Part shown: one piece after another, positions 7,059 to 13,571 of the stretch
Layout: each line of letters begins with the position of its first letter
Position numbering within the stretch: the first letter of the stretch is position 1
Origin: CAYONM01 sp964405325
Lineage (GTDB): Bacteria; Planctomycetota; UBA11346
Direction of reading: 5' to 3'
Length of the DNA stretch: 14,761 bases
Assembly (NCBI GenBank): GCA_964405325.1
Contig: CAYONM010000076.1
Coordinates: 1 to 14,761 of the forward strand
Made by a program: the position numbers and the translations under genes
The notes under the pieces: generated by a model
What the model was told of the DNA's origin: nothing
What the model saw: only the letters and a program-made list of their open reading frames with translations
Database searches by the model: none

Positions 7059-7322
7059 GGGCTCAGCTTCGGAGTCCGAGGGGATTGCCCCTCGATGTAA
7101 GGGTGCGGAAAGAAATAAACGTTACAGATCGCGCAGAGATTTTGTCGATCCTTCAAGGCGCGAAGAGTGAGCATATCGGGCATATGTGAGCGATAAGCAA
7201 CGCAGAAGGGCGGCAAAAGATCAAGCGAAATGTAATGTTTATTTTTTGACGGGCCCTAAGAGCAGGAAATCGGGCGCCGACCGATACGATCGAACCCGGG
7301 GTTCCGGGCGGCACCGGTTTGT
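7059..7322. repeat. Dispersed intergenic repeat, copy 2 (split by an insertion)
   Basis: The left part 7059-7101 and right part 7257-7322 correspond to copy 1 at 5436-5542. The two parts are separated by 155 bp absent from copy 1. The 7-bp GAGGGG-type hairpin survives with a changed loop. The 13-bp stem of copy 1 is degraded here, but a GAACC/GGTTC stem is present in its loop. Confidence 0.8.
7102..7256. mobile_element. MITE-like element, 155 bp, in a repeat copy
   Basis: The ends are imperfect inverted repeats of about 31 bp (about 23 of 31 match by hand alignment). The best stretch is AAATAAACGTTACA at 7113-7126, against AAATAAACATTACA on the other strand at the right end. TAAG flanks it on both sides (7098-7101 and 7257-7260) and is single in the uninterrupted repeat copy (5475-5478), as expected for a 4-bp target-site duplication. 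There is no transposase ORF inside, so it would be moved in trans by an unidentified transposase. The centre has a CATAT/ATATG dyad. Confidence 0.72.
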
Positions 7323-7409
7323 TGATCCAAACGGCAGAGCAAATCGGCGCCGAAGACGTCTCGTTGAGCGCCTGCTCGCCTGCTCGGATCCGGTCTTGAT
7401 TTTACCTGT

Positions 7410-7450
7410 AGAGTCACCCCGGCCGAGTGAAAGCTCGCCGGGGCTACTCT
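7410..7450. terminator. Long imperfect hairpin downstream of the DUF89 gene
   Basis: AGAGT (7410-7414) pairs with ACTCT (7446-7450). CCCCGG plus CGAG (7417-7427, one bulged C) pairs with CTCG plus CCGGGG (7434-7443) around a TGAAAG loop, with a 2+2 internal loop. It lies about 75 bp beyond the DUF89 stop and between convergent genes. No T-run follows on either strand, so termination is only a guess. Confidence 0.4.
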
Positions 7451-7523
7451 GCTGGTGATCCGAACTGGCTGCGACGGAGACTGTCGATTGGGGACGACTC
7501 GTCGAAGGCGATCCCAGGCAGAA

Positions 7524-8375
7524 TCAAAGAAACCGCGCGGCAAGGCTACCGACCGGCTGGTCCAGCAAGGTCGACACCAATGGACATTTGACCGTCAGAA
7601 TGCAGAAGATCGGCGCGTTCACATCCTGCAGGGTCTCATAATTTCCCTGTCCTTTGCTGATGATCAGGTCGGATTCGTCGAAAGCTCGCCGCATTTCGTC
7701 GCTGCAGTCCGGCAGCAGAGTACCGGGAGCATCGCTGCCGTTGTCGATGACAGCGATGTCAGCCGGGATGCCACTGGGGGCGACGTCCTCGCGGGTCACA
7801 TCGTTTAGTACCGGCGCGCCGCGCACCACCAGCGTGACGCGGCTGCCTGGCAGTTGCCCCAACAGCAGACGATCAAAAACCAGTTCGCCGGCGTTGTCGG
7901 CCAGATACAAGATCTGCTTGGCCGAGGCAATGCGTTGTCGTAAGCGTTCAATGCTAGCCTGATCCAGGATGGCGTCACGACTGGCAAACAGGGCCTGTTC
8001 AAGCGCTGGCCGGCCCAGCTCATGGACCGCACCCGCGTCGATCAGGTTGCCAGCGGCGGCGAAACGGACCGCCAATTGCAAAGCATCCTCCGACCGTGCC
8101 AATTCTCTCTGGAGGTCCGGCAGCAGGTCGAGTGCCCATTGTCGGGTCTCCTGCTTCAGGGCCATAAAGGGATCATTGCCTCCAATGCGACGCATATGCC
8201 GCTGAACTCGCTGCGCCACGGCTGGCGGCGGCTGCGAGAAATCGGCATCGGCTAGCTGGTGCAGGCACGATTGCAGCAGCAAGGTGCCTCGCTGTGTATC
8301 GCCAGTGGTCAGGCGATCGACGCTATCGACGATCTGACGGGTCAGGCACGGGATGCAGGCGTGGGCGGTGATCAT
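7524..8375 (-). CDS. DUF89 family metal-dependent damage-control phosphatase
   Basis: This is a 283-aa cytoplasmic protein with the full DUF89/ARMT1-like motif set. It has an N-terminal CxxC (Cys7, Cys10 in HACIPCL), GNLID (109-113), LADNAGE (158-164), RGAPVLND (185-192), KGQGNYE (241-247) and a C-terminal KCP (263-265). The DNAGE and VLND acidic and Asn residues are those that bind the divalent metal. Family members remove phosphate from damaged or unwanted sugar phosphates and related metabolites. The CxxC form is the bacterial/archaeal subfamily I. The precise substrate cannot be told from sequence. The start is ATG 8375 with AGGAG about 10 nt upstream. It stands alone and converges on the propeller gene. 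Confidence 0.93.
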   Translation of the reverse strand: MITAHACIPCLTRQIVDSVDRLTTGDTQRGTLLLQSCLHQLADADFSQPPPAVAQRVQRHMRRIGGNDPFMALKQETRQWALDLLPDLQRELARSEDALQLAVRFAAAGNLIDAGAVHELGRPALEQALFASRDAILDQASIERLRQRIASAKQILYLADNAGELVFDRLLLGQLPGSRVTLVVRGAPVLNDVTREDVAPSGIPADIAVIDNGSDAPGTLLPDCSDEMRRAFDESDLIISKGQGNYETLQDVNAPIFCILTVKCPLVSTLLDQPVGSLAARFL

Positions 8376-8895
8376 GGGGTGCTCATCTCCTGAAGCGGAA
8401 GCGTCGAGGATGAACCAGACTTCAGCAAGTCCGAAATGAGCATAAGACAGTATCCGCAGTCAAAACCGAAGGCAACAACATGAATTAATGAGGGCCGGCA
8501 TGCATACGCTGCCGATACCGCCCCGGGCTTAAGCCGGTGTGGCGCCGGATGAAGCGGGAAAAGGCCTGCTCGGTGGCGAAGCCGATGGGTGGGGTCCGGG
8601 TGAGTAACTCGGCCTGACCTTGCTCGGCTCGGCCTCCCTAGTTAGTAACCAATGGTCTACTTGCAGTTGCAACTGATCGAATGGACCTTGCGCACAGATA
8701 CTGATCGGCCATATCTGGCTGCATTCGGGGCGTGATGTCATCACGCTGCGGTGACAGCCGAAGCAGCGATACACCCTTTGATGGCCGTATCAGCGGTAAC
8801 GAGGCCAGATTATCCGATAGCAGTGGCTGTAAGACTGGAGATCGTCGCCTGTCGGCCGAATACGGCGCGACAAAGGCGGCCGGTCGGGCGCTGAC
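8376..8895. other. Gap with an AraC-domain remnant
   Basis: This 520-bp gap separates the DUF89 gene from the secreted jelly-roll protein. Apart from the AraC-type remnant at 8485-8639, no frame resembles a known protein. On the minus strand a TTGCCT, 17 bp, TACTGT pair (about 8435-8466) could be a weak promoter for DUF89. Confidence 0.5.
8485..8639 (-). pseudogene. Remnant of an AraC-family DNA-binding domain
   Basis: The minus-strand frame ending at TAA 8485-8487 reads IGFATEQAFSRFIRRHTGLS then PGRYRQRM. This is the second helix-turn-helix and signature end of an AraC regulator (compare CGFSNAGYFSRVFRKHWG in the intact gene at 1336-2244). The frame is closed upstream by a TAG near 8640-8642, and the first helix-turn-helix is missing. 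The join just before PIGF looks like a deletion. No start codon or Shine-Dalgarno is evident. Confidence 0.65.
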
Positions 8896-9597
8896 TTACT
8901 GCGCAGCCACCCGGTAGAAATACACCGTCGATGGTTCCAGGTCGGTATCCAGGTAGCCGCGGGCGTCGACATCCAGGCTGATGATGGTCTCCCAGGTGTT
9001 GCCGTCCTCGCTGCGGGACACCACAAAACTGTCAGCGCCGGGGAAGGCCGACCAGCTCAGTTGGATCTCTTCATGGGAAACCGCCAGGGCATCCACGGTC
9101 AGGGGGGCCGGATCGCCGCTCAGGTGGAGTTCGTCCACGTACCAGCCTTCATATTGATTCCAGATGGCATCAACGGTGTTGAAATACAATCGCAGGGTAA
9201 CGGACTCGCCTGCGCTATCGGGTAGAGCGATGGTCTGTTGCTGCCAGCTACCGCCGGTATCTGGCAATTCCATCAGTACCGTCCAGGTGATCCCGTCATC
9301 GTCCGATATTTCGATAGTCGCGAGATCCTTGCCTGGTTGGTTTTCTGATTGCAGCCAATACCAGAAGCTCAATTCGGTGTCGGGTCCGGCAATTATCCCG
9401 TGGCGGATCAGACTGCCGGAATGGACCTGCCCGGTGTCGTAGGTCTGGGTGCTCTCCTGACCGTAATACCAGCTCAGGCCGTCACCCTGATGACGGAGCG
9501 TGGTCTGGTGCCAGAGACCCTCGGCCTGCCAGCTGGTGGCATGGAGTTGGGCAAGTGAAATGAAGGCAATTGCGAAAAAGCGAAAATGTCGGCTCAT
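8896..9597 (-). CDS. Secreted jelly-roll / FN3 protein
   Basis: This is a 233-aa exported protein. It starts at ATG 9597 with AAGGG 8 nt upstream; a TTG two codons earlier is less likely. Residues 1-20 are a signal peptide (MSRHFRFFAIAFISLAQLHA). Residues ~25-160 form a MAM/jelly-roll-like beta-sandwich (GSLIRHGIIAGPDTELSFWY, SDDDGITWTVL, GWYVDELHLSG), a type often attached to secreted hydrolases. Residues ~165-233 are an FN3 domain ending EPSTVYFYRVAAQ, closely similar in pattern to the C-terminus of the protein at 1-1316. No catalytic domain is present, so an adhesion or glycan-binding role is inferred. It lies downstream of the HDOD operon on the same strand but has its own ribosome site after a 114-bp gap. 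Confidence 0.88.
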   Translation of the reverse strand: MSRHFRFFAIAFISLAQLHATSWQAEGLWHQTTLRHQGDGLSWYYGQESTQTYDTGQVHSGSLIRHGIIAGPDTELSFWYWLQSENQPGKDLATIEISDDDGITWTVLMELPDTGGSWQQQTIALPDSAGESVTLRLYFNTVDAIWNQYEGWYVDELHLSGDPAPLTVDALAVSHEEIQLSWSAFPGADSFVVSRSEDGNTWETIISLDVDARGYLDTDLEPSTVYFYRVAAQ

Positions 9598-9670
9598 GAT
9601 CAAGCCCTTCGAACGGGGTCCAGATGTCTATGGCAATCGTTAGGAGTGTGACAGCAAATCCTGCCGTTGC

Positions 9671-9698
9671 CAGTGCAGCCCTTCAATGCCATGCACTG
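9671..9698 (-). terminator. Hairpin downstream of the HDOD gene
   Basis: CAGTGCA (9671-9677) and TGCACTG (9692-9698) form a perfect 7-bp stem with a 14-nt loop, starting 14 nt after the HDOD stop. There is no T-run, so it is a weak terminator candidate. Confidence 0.3.
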
Positions 9699-9711
9699 AC
9701 GGAGAGGCTGA

Positions 9712-10590
9712 TCAGGAGGCCTGCGTATTTTTGCTTGGAGCCAAGTCGGCCGTGTTGTCGTATTGCGGTATTTCATCGATCCGGTTGAGGAATTCCTGCA
9801 AGCAGAGCAATAAATCGCGTTGTGACAGATTCAGGGCGTGCATGGAGGCCGGTCTGATCAATTCCACATAGATGTCATGGCCGGCGGTAAAACCAACCGC
9901 CTGGGTCAGATTCCGGGCGATGTGGACGAGGTGAGCGATGGCCGGATGATGCTTGGCAATCTCCGGACTGGGCCACCAGCGAATGGCGGCCTGCACGTAT
10001 TCCGGCAGATGCCAGCTTTTTGCAACCAGGGCACCCACGGAATATTGACTCACGCCCATGGCGCTCTTGAAACAGGTGGTGAAATAATGCGATGAGTGCG
10101 CCACCGCGATATCGGCCTTGGCGAATTCCTTGCTGAACAGGATCACCGCCATGATCGCACCGAGATCATGCAGCAATCCCGCCACATGCAAAGCGATGGG
10201 ATACTCGCGTTCTTGGAAGTCCACTGAACATTTTTTGCCGAGAATACCAACCATCAGGGCGCAAGCGTTGGCGCGGGTCCAGTGCTCGCTTAGAATCTGG
10301 TGCAGTTCGACTTGTAGTGGATTGACCTCCAGGGTCATGCCCTGCACCCCCGCTAGGCCCAATTTGGCGATGGCATCATCCAGGGTGAAAACTTCGTGCA
10401 GACTGCCAATGGCACCGCGTCCCAAAATGGTTGCGGCCAGCATGGGATCGGAACGCAGTATTCGCGAAATCAGTGGCATGCTGCAGTTGGGATCCTGGGA
10501 TAAACGCCGAATCCGGATGATGGTCTGGGGAAAGGTATGAGCGGTGGCCACCAAACAGCGGGTGACAATGCCATTCAGGGAATGACTCAT
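9712..10590 (-). CDS. HDOD domain signalling protein
   Basis: This is a 292-aa cytoplasmic protein. The HDOD core spans about residues 15-215: PLISRILRSDPMLAATIL (39-56), DDAIAKLGLAGVQGM (71-85) and LLHDLG with the HD pair at 141-142. The remaining family metal residues are not obvious, as is usual for HDOD, which is an HD-related fold normally lacking full phosphodiesterase residues. HDOD proteins act as signalling or scaffold factors in several motility and stress systems. Its ATG (10590) overlaps the upstream gene's TGA as ATGA, so the pair is probably translationally coupled. The neighbouring divergent flagellar operon suggests a motility link, but this is inference. Confidence 0.9.
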   Translation of the reverse strand: MSHSLNGIVTRCLVATAHTFPQTIIRIRRLSQDPNCSMPLISRILRSDPMLAATILGRGAIGSLHEVFTLDDAIAKLGLAGVQGMTLEVNPLQVELHQILSEHWTRANACALMVGILGKKCSVDFQEREYPIALHVAGLLHDLGAIMAVILFSKEFAKADIAVAHSSHYFTTCFKSAMGVSQYSVGALVAKSWHLPEYVQAAIRWWPSPEIAKHHPAIAHLVHIARNLTQAVGFTAGHDIYVELIRPASMHALNLSQRDLLLCLQEFLNRIDEIPQYDNTADLAPSKNTQAS

Positions 10591-10913
10591 AGCAGATTGG
10601 TCCGTCGACTGAGCTTGTCACGAACCAGGTCGCGAATCGCGTTCATGAGCGGCTCGTGCCCCTGAATCCGGCTGAATCGTTCATCGAGTTGCTGCAAGCG
10701 CTGCTCGTCCTTGTTGTTGATGCCCTGTTGTGACTGACCCAACACCCAGACATGCAAGATGGCACGCATCAGCAGTCGGTGAATCAGCTCCTCGTCCAAT
10801 CGCGTCCCGGTGTTGCAGAGAGCCACCCCTTTTGAATCGGTGACCGGTTGTGCCAGGACCATGCCCGGTTGTGCCTGGGTGATCAGGATACGATGAAACG
10901 GTAGTTTCTTCAT
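10587..10913 (-). CDS. Small regulatory protein with DUF3391-like N-domain, HDOD partner
   Basis: This is a 108-aa protein from ATG 10913 (MKKLPFHRILITQAQPGMVL). The pattern QPGMVLAQPVTDSKGVALCN followed by GTRLDEELIHRL matches the small domain often placed before or beside HD-GYP/HDOD signalling domains. The C-terminal third is helical and charged. In-frame ATGs at 10943 (MKHFDKYSLA) and farther upstream are possible; none has a Shine-Dalgarno, so the start is uncertain. The TGA overlaps the HDOD start by 4 bp, making a two-gene operon. Confidence 0.72.
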   Translation of the reverse strand: MKKLPFHRILITQAQPGMVLAQPVTDSKGVALCNTGTRLDEELIHRLLMRAILHVWVLGQSQQGINNKDEQRLQQLDERFSRIQGHEPLMNAIRDLVRDKLSRRTNLL

Positions 10914-11013
10914 GGCCAGTGAGTATTTGTCGAAATGTTTCATTTCGCAACACAAGGCTTTGATTGATCCCCAGACAGCCCCCTGGCCAAGCGCATTCAA
11001 GCTCATCCAGCTC

Positions 11014-11028
11014 TGGCACGGCATATGC
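11014..11028 (+). promoter_or_regulatory. Sigma-54-type promoter candidate for fliOPQR
   Basis: TGGCACGGCATATGC has the GG and GC pairs exactly 12 positions apart and a perfect TGGCACG -24 element; the -12 element is ATGC against TTGC. Transcription would start near 11040, about 32 nt before fliO. A perfect 10-bp palindrome GGCATATGCC (11020-11029) overlaps it. Because of the symmetry a poorer GG/GC match also exists on the minus strand, toward the HDOD operon. Sigma-54 control of flagellar export genes is known in several bacteria. Confidence 0.5.
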
Positions 11029-11071
11029 CACTTACCGGATGCCAAACCTGGACCTGTCGAGGAAATGAACG

Positions 11072-11548
11072 ATGCGGATGCTGCTCTGTCTGTTGCTACC
11101 TGGTGCGTTGCTGGCTACTGATACGCAAAGCGTGCTGGATCAGACCCTGGACTGGTCGCAGGAACAGCAGGAACCCGGCAGTCAACCGCCGGCCGTTGGC
11201 GGGGCCCTGGCCACAGCCATCGGCATCGCCATTGCCTTGGGCGGCATGGGTTTGGGTTTGGCTTGGTGGGCCAAGCAGAAGGGCTGGCTACCCAGTCCCA
11301 CGGCCGCCACACGCAGCGGTCTGTTGCAGATCGAGGATCAGCTGCCCTTGGGCCTGAAGCGCTCGTTGTTGTTGGTGCAATGCGGTGAACACCGCGTGCT
11401 GATCGGCCAAACCGAATCGTCGCTGCATGCCTTGGCCACTTTTCCGGCTGCAACGCCACCGCCGACGATGCCGGCAGAGGACCAACCACCTACGGCAGAA
11501 GACTTCAAGGCCAGGCTGCAAGCTCTGCGTACGGAGCCACAGGGATGA
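11072..11548 (+). CDS. fliO: Flagellar biosynthesis protein FliO
   Basis: This 158-aa membrane protein helps assemble the FliP ring of the flagellar type III export gate. It has a signal-like N-terminus (MRMLLCLLLPGALLATDT) and one transmembrane segment at about residues 41-66 (Gly/Ala/Ile-rich, ending AWWAKQKG). A small cytoplasmic beta domain has LPLGLKRSLLLVQCGEHRVL then IGQTESSLHAL, the recognisable FliO pattern. GAGGAA at 11059-11064 places the start at ATG 11072. The stop overlaps the fliP ATG as ATGA. It is first in the operon, directly behind the sigma-54-like site. FliO is the least conserved export protein, so position supports the call. Confidence 0.9.
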   Translation: MRMLLCLLLPGALLATDTQSVLDQTLDWSQEQQEPGSQPPAVGGALATAIGIAIALGGMGLGLAWWAKQKGWLPSPTAATRSGLLQIEDQLPLGLKRSLLLVQCGEHRVLIGQTESSLHALATFPAATPPPTMPAEDQPPTAEDFKARLQALRTEPQG

Positions 11549-12363
11549 GGACGCTGCTGCTGCTGCTGCTGCTGGTTCAGCCGCTGATAGCCGCGGAGCT
11601 TGTGGCTCCAGCCGATACCAGCGGTGAGATTCGGCCGGTCCAACCGGCAGCAGCCGAAACACTCCGTCCGGCTTTGGAGATCAGTGAGACAGGGCCGGGG
11701 CTGACCGTCAGCCTGCAGGCCGACCAAGGGGCGCGCGGTTGGAGCCAAGCGATTCAGTTGCTGCTCTTACTGACAGTCTTGTCGGTGGCGCCCGGCATTT
11801 TGTTCATGCTGACATCCTTCACACGTGTGATCATCGTACTGGGTTTCCTGCGGCGGGCTTTGGGTACCCAAACCCTACCGCCAAATCAGGTTTTGCTGGG
11901 TTTGGCGCTGTTTTTGACCCTGTTTATCATGGCCCCGACCATTCAGGAGGTGCATCAACAGGCCTACGCACCCTATGTGGCCGAAGAGATCAACGCCCAG
12001 CAGGCCGTTGATCGAGCCACCGACAGCGTGCGCGCCTTCATGGCCAAGCACACACGACAAACCGATTTGGCGTTGTTCATCCGCATCGCTGGCGATGAAC
12101 GCCCCCGCACCATCGCCGATGTGTCGTTTACCACCCTGGTACCAGCCTTCGTGACCTCGGAGCTGAAAACCGCCTTCCAGATGGGCTTCGTCCTCTTCCT
12201 GCCCTTTCTGGTGGTCGATATTGTGATTGCCGCGCTGCTGATGGCACTCGGCATGATGATGCTGCCGCCGGTGGTGATCTCCCTCCCCTTCAAGGTGCTG
12301 ATCTTCGTGCTGGTGGACGGCTGGACCCTGATCATGCAGGGGCTGGTGGCCAGTTATGCCTGA
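11545..12363 (+). CDS. fliP: Flagellar biosynthetic protein FliP
   Basis: This 272-aa inner-membrane protein forms the core of the export gate with FliQ and FliR. It has a cleavable signal peptide (residues 1-17, encoded partly by a GCT run), as is typical of FliP, then a variable ~45-residue stretch. The conserved core begins about residue 66. LMTSF-type helix signature FMLTSFTRVIIVLGFLRRAL, NQVLLGLALFLTLFIMAPT, the cytoplasmic loop with DLALFIRIAG, VPAFVTSELKTAFQMGF, and the final helix VISLPFKVLIFVLVDGWTL are all present. The length fits the family. It overlaps fliO by 4 bp and fliQ by 8 bp. Confidence 0.97.
   Translation: MRTLLLLLLLVQPLIAAELVAPADTSGEIRPVQPAAAETLRPALEISETGPGLTVSLQADQGARGWSQAIQLLLLLTVLSVAPGILFMLTSFTRVIIVLGFLRRALGTQTLPPNQVLLGLALFLTLFIMAPTIQEVHQQAYAPYVAEEINAQQAVDRATDSVRAFMAKHTRQTDLALFIRIAGDERPRTIADVSFTTLVPAFVTSELKTAFQMGFVLFLPFLVVDIVIAALLMALGMMMLPPVVISLPFKVLIFVLVDGWTLIMQGLVASYA
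11553..11573 (+). repeat. (GCT)7 trinucleotide run in the fliP signal peptide
   Basis: Seven GCT units at 11553-11573 read as CTG codons for a leucine run in the FliP signal peptide. Slippage would change the leucine count without shifting the frame. Confidence 0.8.
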
Positions 12364-12628
12364 AGACGTGCTGGTCGAACTACTGCGTGAAATGTTGTGG
12401 ACCAGCATTCTGTTGGCGGCACCGCCCTTGCTGGCGGCGCTGTTGGTGGGCCTGGTCATCGGTCTCTTGCAGGCCATCACCAGCATTCAGGAACAGACCC
12501 TGACCTTCGTACCCAAGCTGCTGGTGCTGGCCTTGGTGTACGCCTTCGGCGGCGCTTGGATGCTGCGGGTGTTGATGGCTTTCAGCAGCGAACTCTTCGC
12601 CGGTTTGCCCCGCTTCGGAGCCATGTGA
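12356..12628 (+). CDS. fliQ: Flagellar biosynthetic protein FliQ
   Basis: This 90-aa two-helix membrane protein of the flagellar export gate has the typical size. The first helix is TSILLAAPPLLAALLVGLV, followed by the hallmark GLLQAITSIQEQTLTFVPK. The second helix is LLVLALVYAFGGAWMLRVL, and the protein ends FAGLPRFGAM. ATG 12356 lies inside the end of fliP (8-bp overlap), with GGTGG upstream as ribosome site. The TGA is one base before the fliR start. Confidence 0.96.
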   Translation: MPEDVLVELLREMLWTSILLAAPPLLAALLVGLVIGLLQAITSIQEQTLTFVPKLLVLALVYAFGGAWMLRVLMAFSSELFAGLPRFGAM

Positions 12629-12629
12629 A

Positions 12630-13418
12630 GTGGAGGCTCTGGATGCGCTGATCTGGTGGTGGGACCACCTGGCGGCCGCGGCGGTGGTATTCGCCCGGGT
12701 GGTTGGCCTGTTGGTGACCGCGCCAGTTTTCGGACGCGACGAGATCCCGAAAGAGATCAAGGCCCTGCTGGCACTGGCGTTGACCATGGTGTTGATTCCC
12801 GGACAGGAAATCCATCTGTCGTCTGGGGTGGCCAATGGCTTGGCTTATGCGGTGTTGATCCTGCGGGAACTAGGCGTTGGTCTGATGTTGGGTTGGTTGG
12901 CAAATTGCTTCTTTTTGGGCGTGATGTTCGGCGCTGATCTGACCGGTCGCATCGCCGGTTTCGCCGCCGCAGAAATCTTTGACCCCAGTATGGGTGGTAT
13001 GCGCGGTCCGATCGGTGAAGTGTTCATGATCGTTCTGGTGCTGCTGTTCCTGCTCAGCAATGGGCATCACAGTCTGATCGCCGGATTGGCCCGCTCCTAT
13101 CATACCATCCCCATTGATGGTTTGGTGATTGGTGATGCCCTGGCGCAGGTGGTGGTGAGTGCCTTGAGCCATCTCTTTACCATCGCCATAACCGTCGCCT
13201 TTCCGGTTCTGGCCGTGATCATGGCCGTAGCCATGGCCGAAGGGGTGATCACCCGTACCATTCCGCAAATCAACATTCTTCATATCACTTTCGCCATAAA
13301 GATATTGATGTTTTTGATGGTCATGCATTTAGGTGTCCCAGCTGCCGTTGCTTTTCTGGGCAGCGTGGTACACGCTCTCGAACGCTTCTTTATCGTGATT
13401 CAACCGGCCTTTGTCTGA
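12630..13418 (+). CDS. fliR: Flagellar biosynthetic protein FliR
   Basis: This 262-aa multi-pass membrane protein completes the FliPQR export gate. It starts with GTG (12630); GGAG at 12617-12620 is 9 nt upstream and no in-frame ATG exists nearby. FliR hallmarks are ARVVGLLVTAPVFGRDEIPK near the N-terminus, LRELGVGLMLGWLANCFFLG, then AGFAAAEIFDPSMGG, and the C-terminal VITRTIPQINILHITFAIKI. The length is normal. The usual next gene, flhB, does not follow; a 153-bp gap leads to a DUF349 gene. Confidence 0.96.
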   Translation: MEALDALIWWWDHLAAAAVVFARVVGLLVTAPVFGRDEIPKEIKALLALALTMVLIPGQEIHLSSGVANGLAYAVLILRELGVGLMLGWLANCFFLGVMFGADLTGRIAGFAAAEIFDPSMGGMRGPIGEVFMIVLVLLFLLSNGHHSLIAGLARSYHTIPIDGLVIGDALAQVVVSALSHLFTIAITVAFPVLAVIMAVAMAEGVITRTIPQINILHITFAIKILMFLMVMHLGVPAAVAFLGSVVHALERFFIVIQPAFV

Positions 13419-13511
13419 ACACTATGCCATTCGCTGCCGGGTTTTCCAACACTCACTGGTTGACCTGGGTCACCCTGTCCAGGAAGCTTTCTGATCATTT
13501 CATGCAATCGC

Positions 13512-13556
13512 GGGCAGCCATCGCTGCCCATTTGGTACGAGTAGCTGCTCTACTCG
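13512..13556. promoter_or_regulatory. Two tandem hairpins before the DUF349 gene
   Basis: GGGCAGC-CATC-GCTGCCC (13512-13529) and CGAGTAG-CTGCT-CTACTCG (13538-13556) are both perfect 7-bp stems. The second ends 4 nt before the AGGAG of the next gene. There is no T-run, so RNA processing, partial termination or translational control are all possible. No clear promoter was found in the gap. Confidence 0.45.
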
Positions 13557-13571
13557 AGAAAGGAGCGAAAC

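Larger units (their letters stand above)
6950..7523. other. Repeat-rich gap between convergent genes
   Basis: There is no credible gene in this 574-bp gap between the propeller (+) and the DUF89 gene (-). It holds the second dispersed repeat copy, split by a 155-bp inverted-repeat element, and a long imperfect hairpin at 7410-7450. Short ORFs here translate as CNVYF on both strands simply because of the inverted repeats. Confidence 0.7.

Noticed and set aside
7268..7322. tRNA-like GGTTC arm in the repeat
   Set aside because: A GAACC/GGTTC stem resembles a T-arm but no acceptor, D or anticodon arms can be folded around it.
11875..12486. 203-aa His/Gln-rich ORF on - strand
   Set aside because: It is antisense to fliP and fliQ, which are certain.
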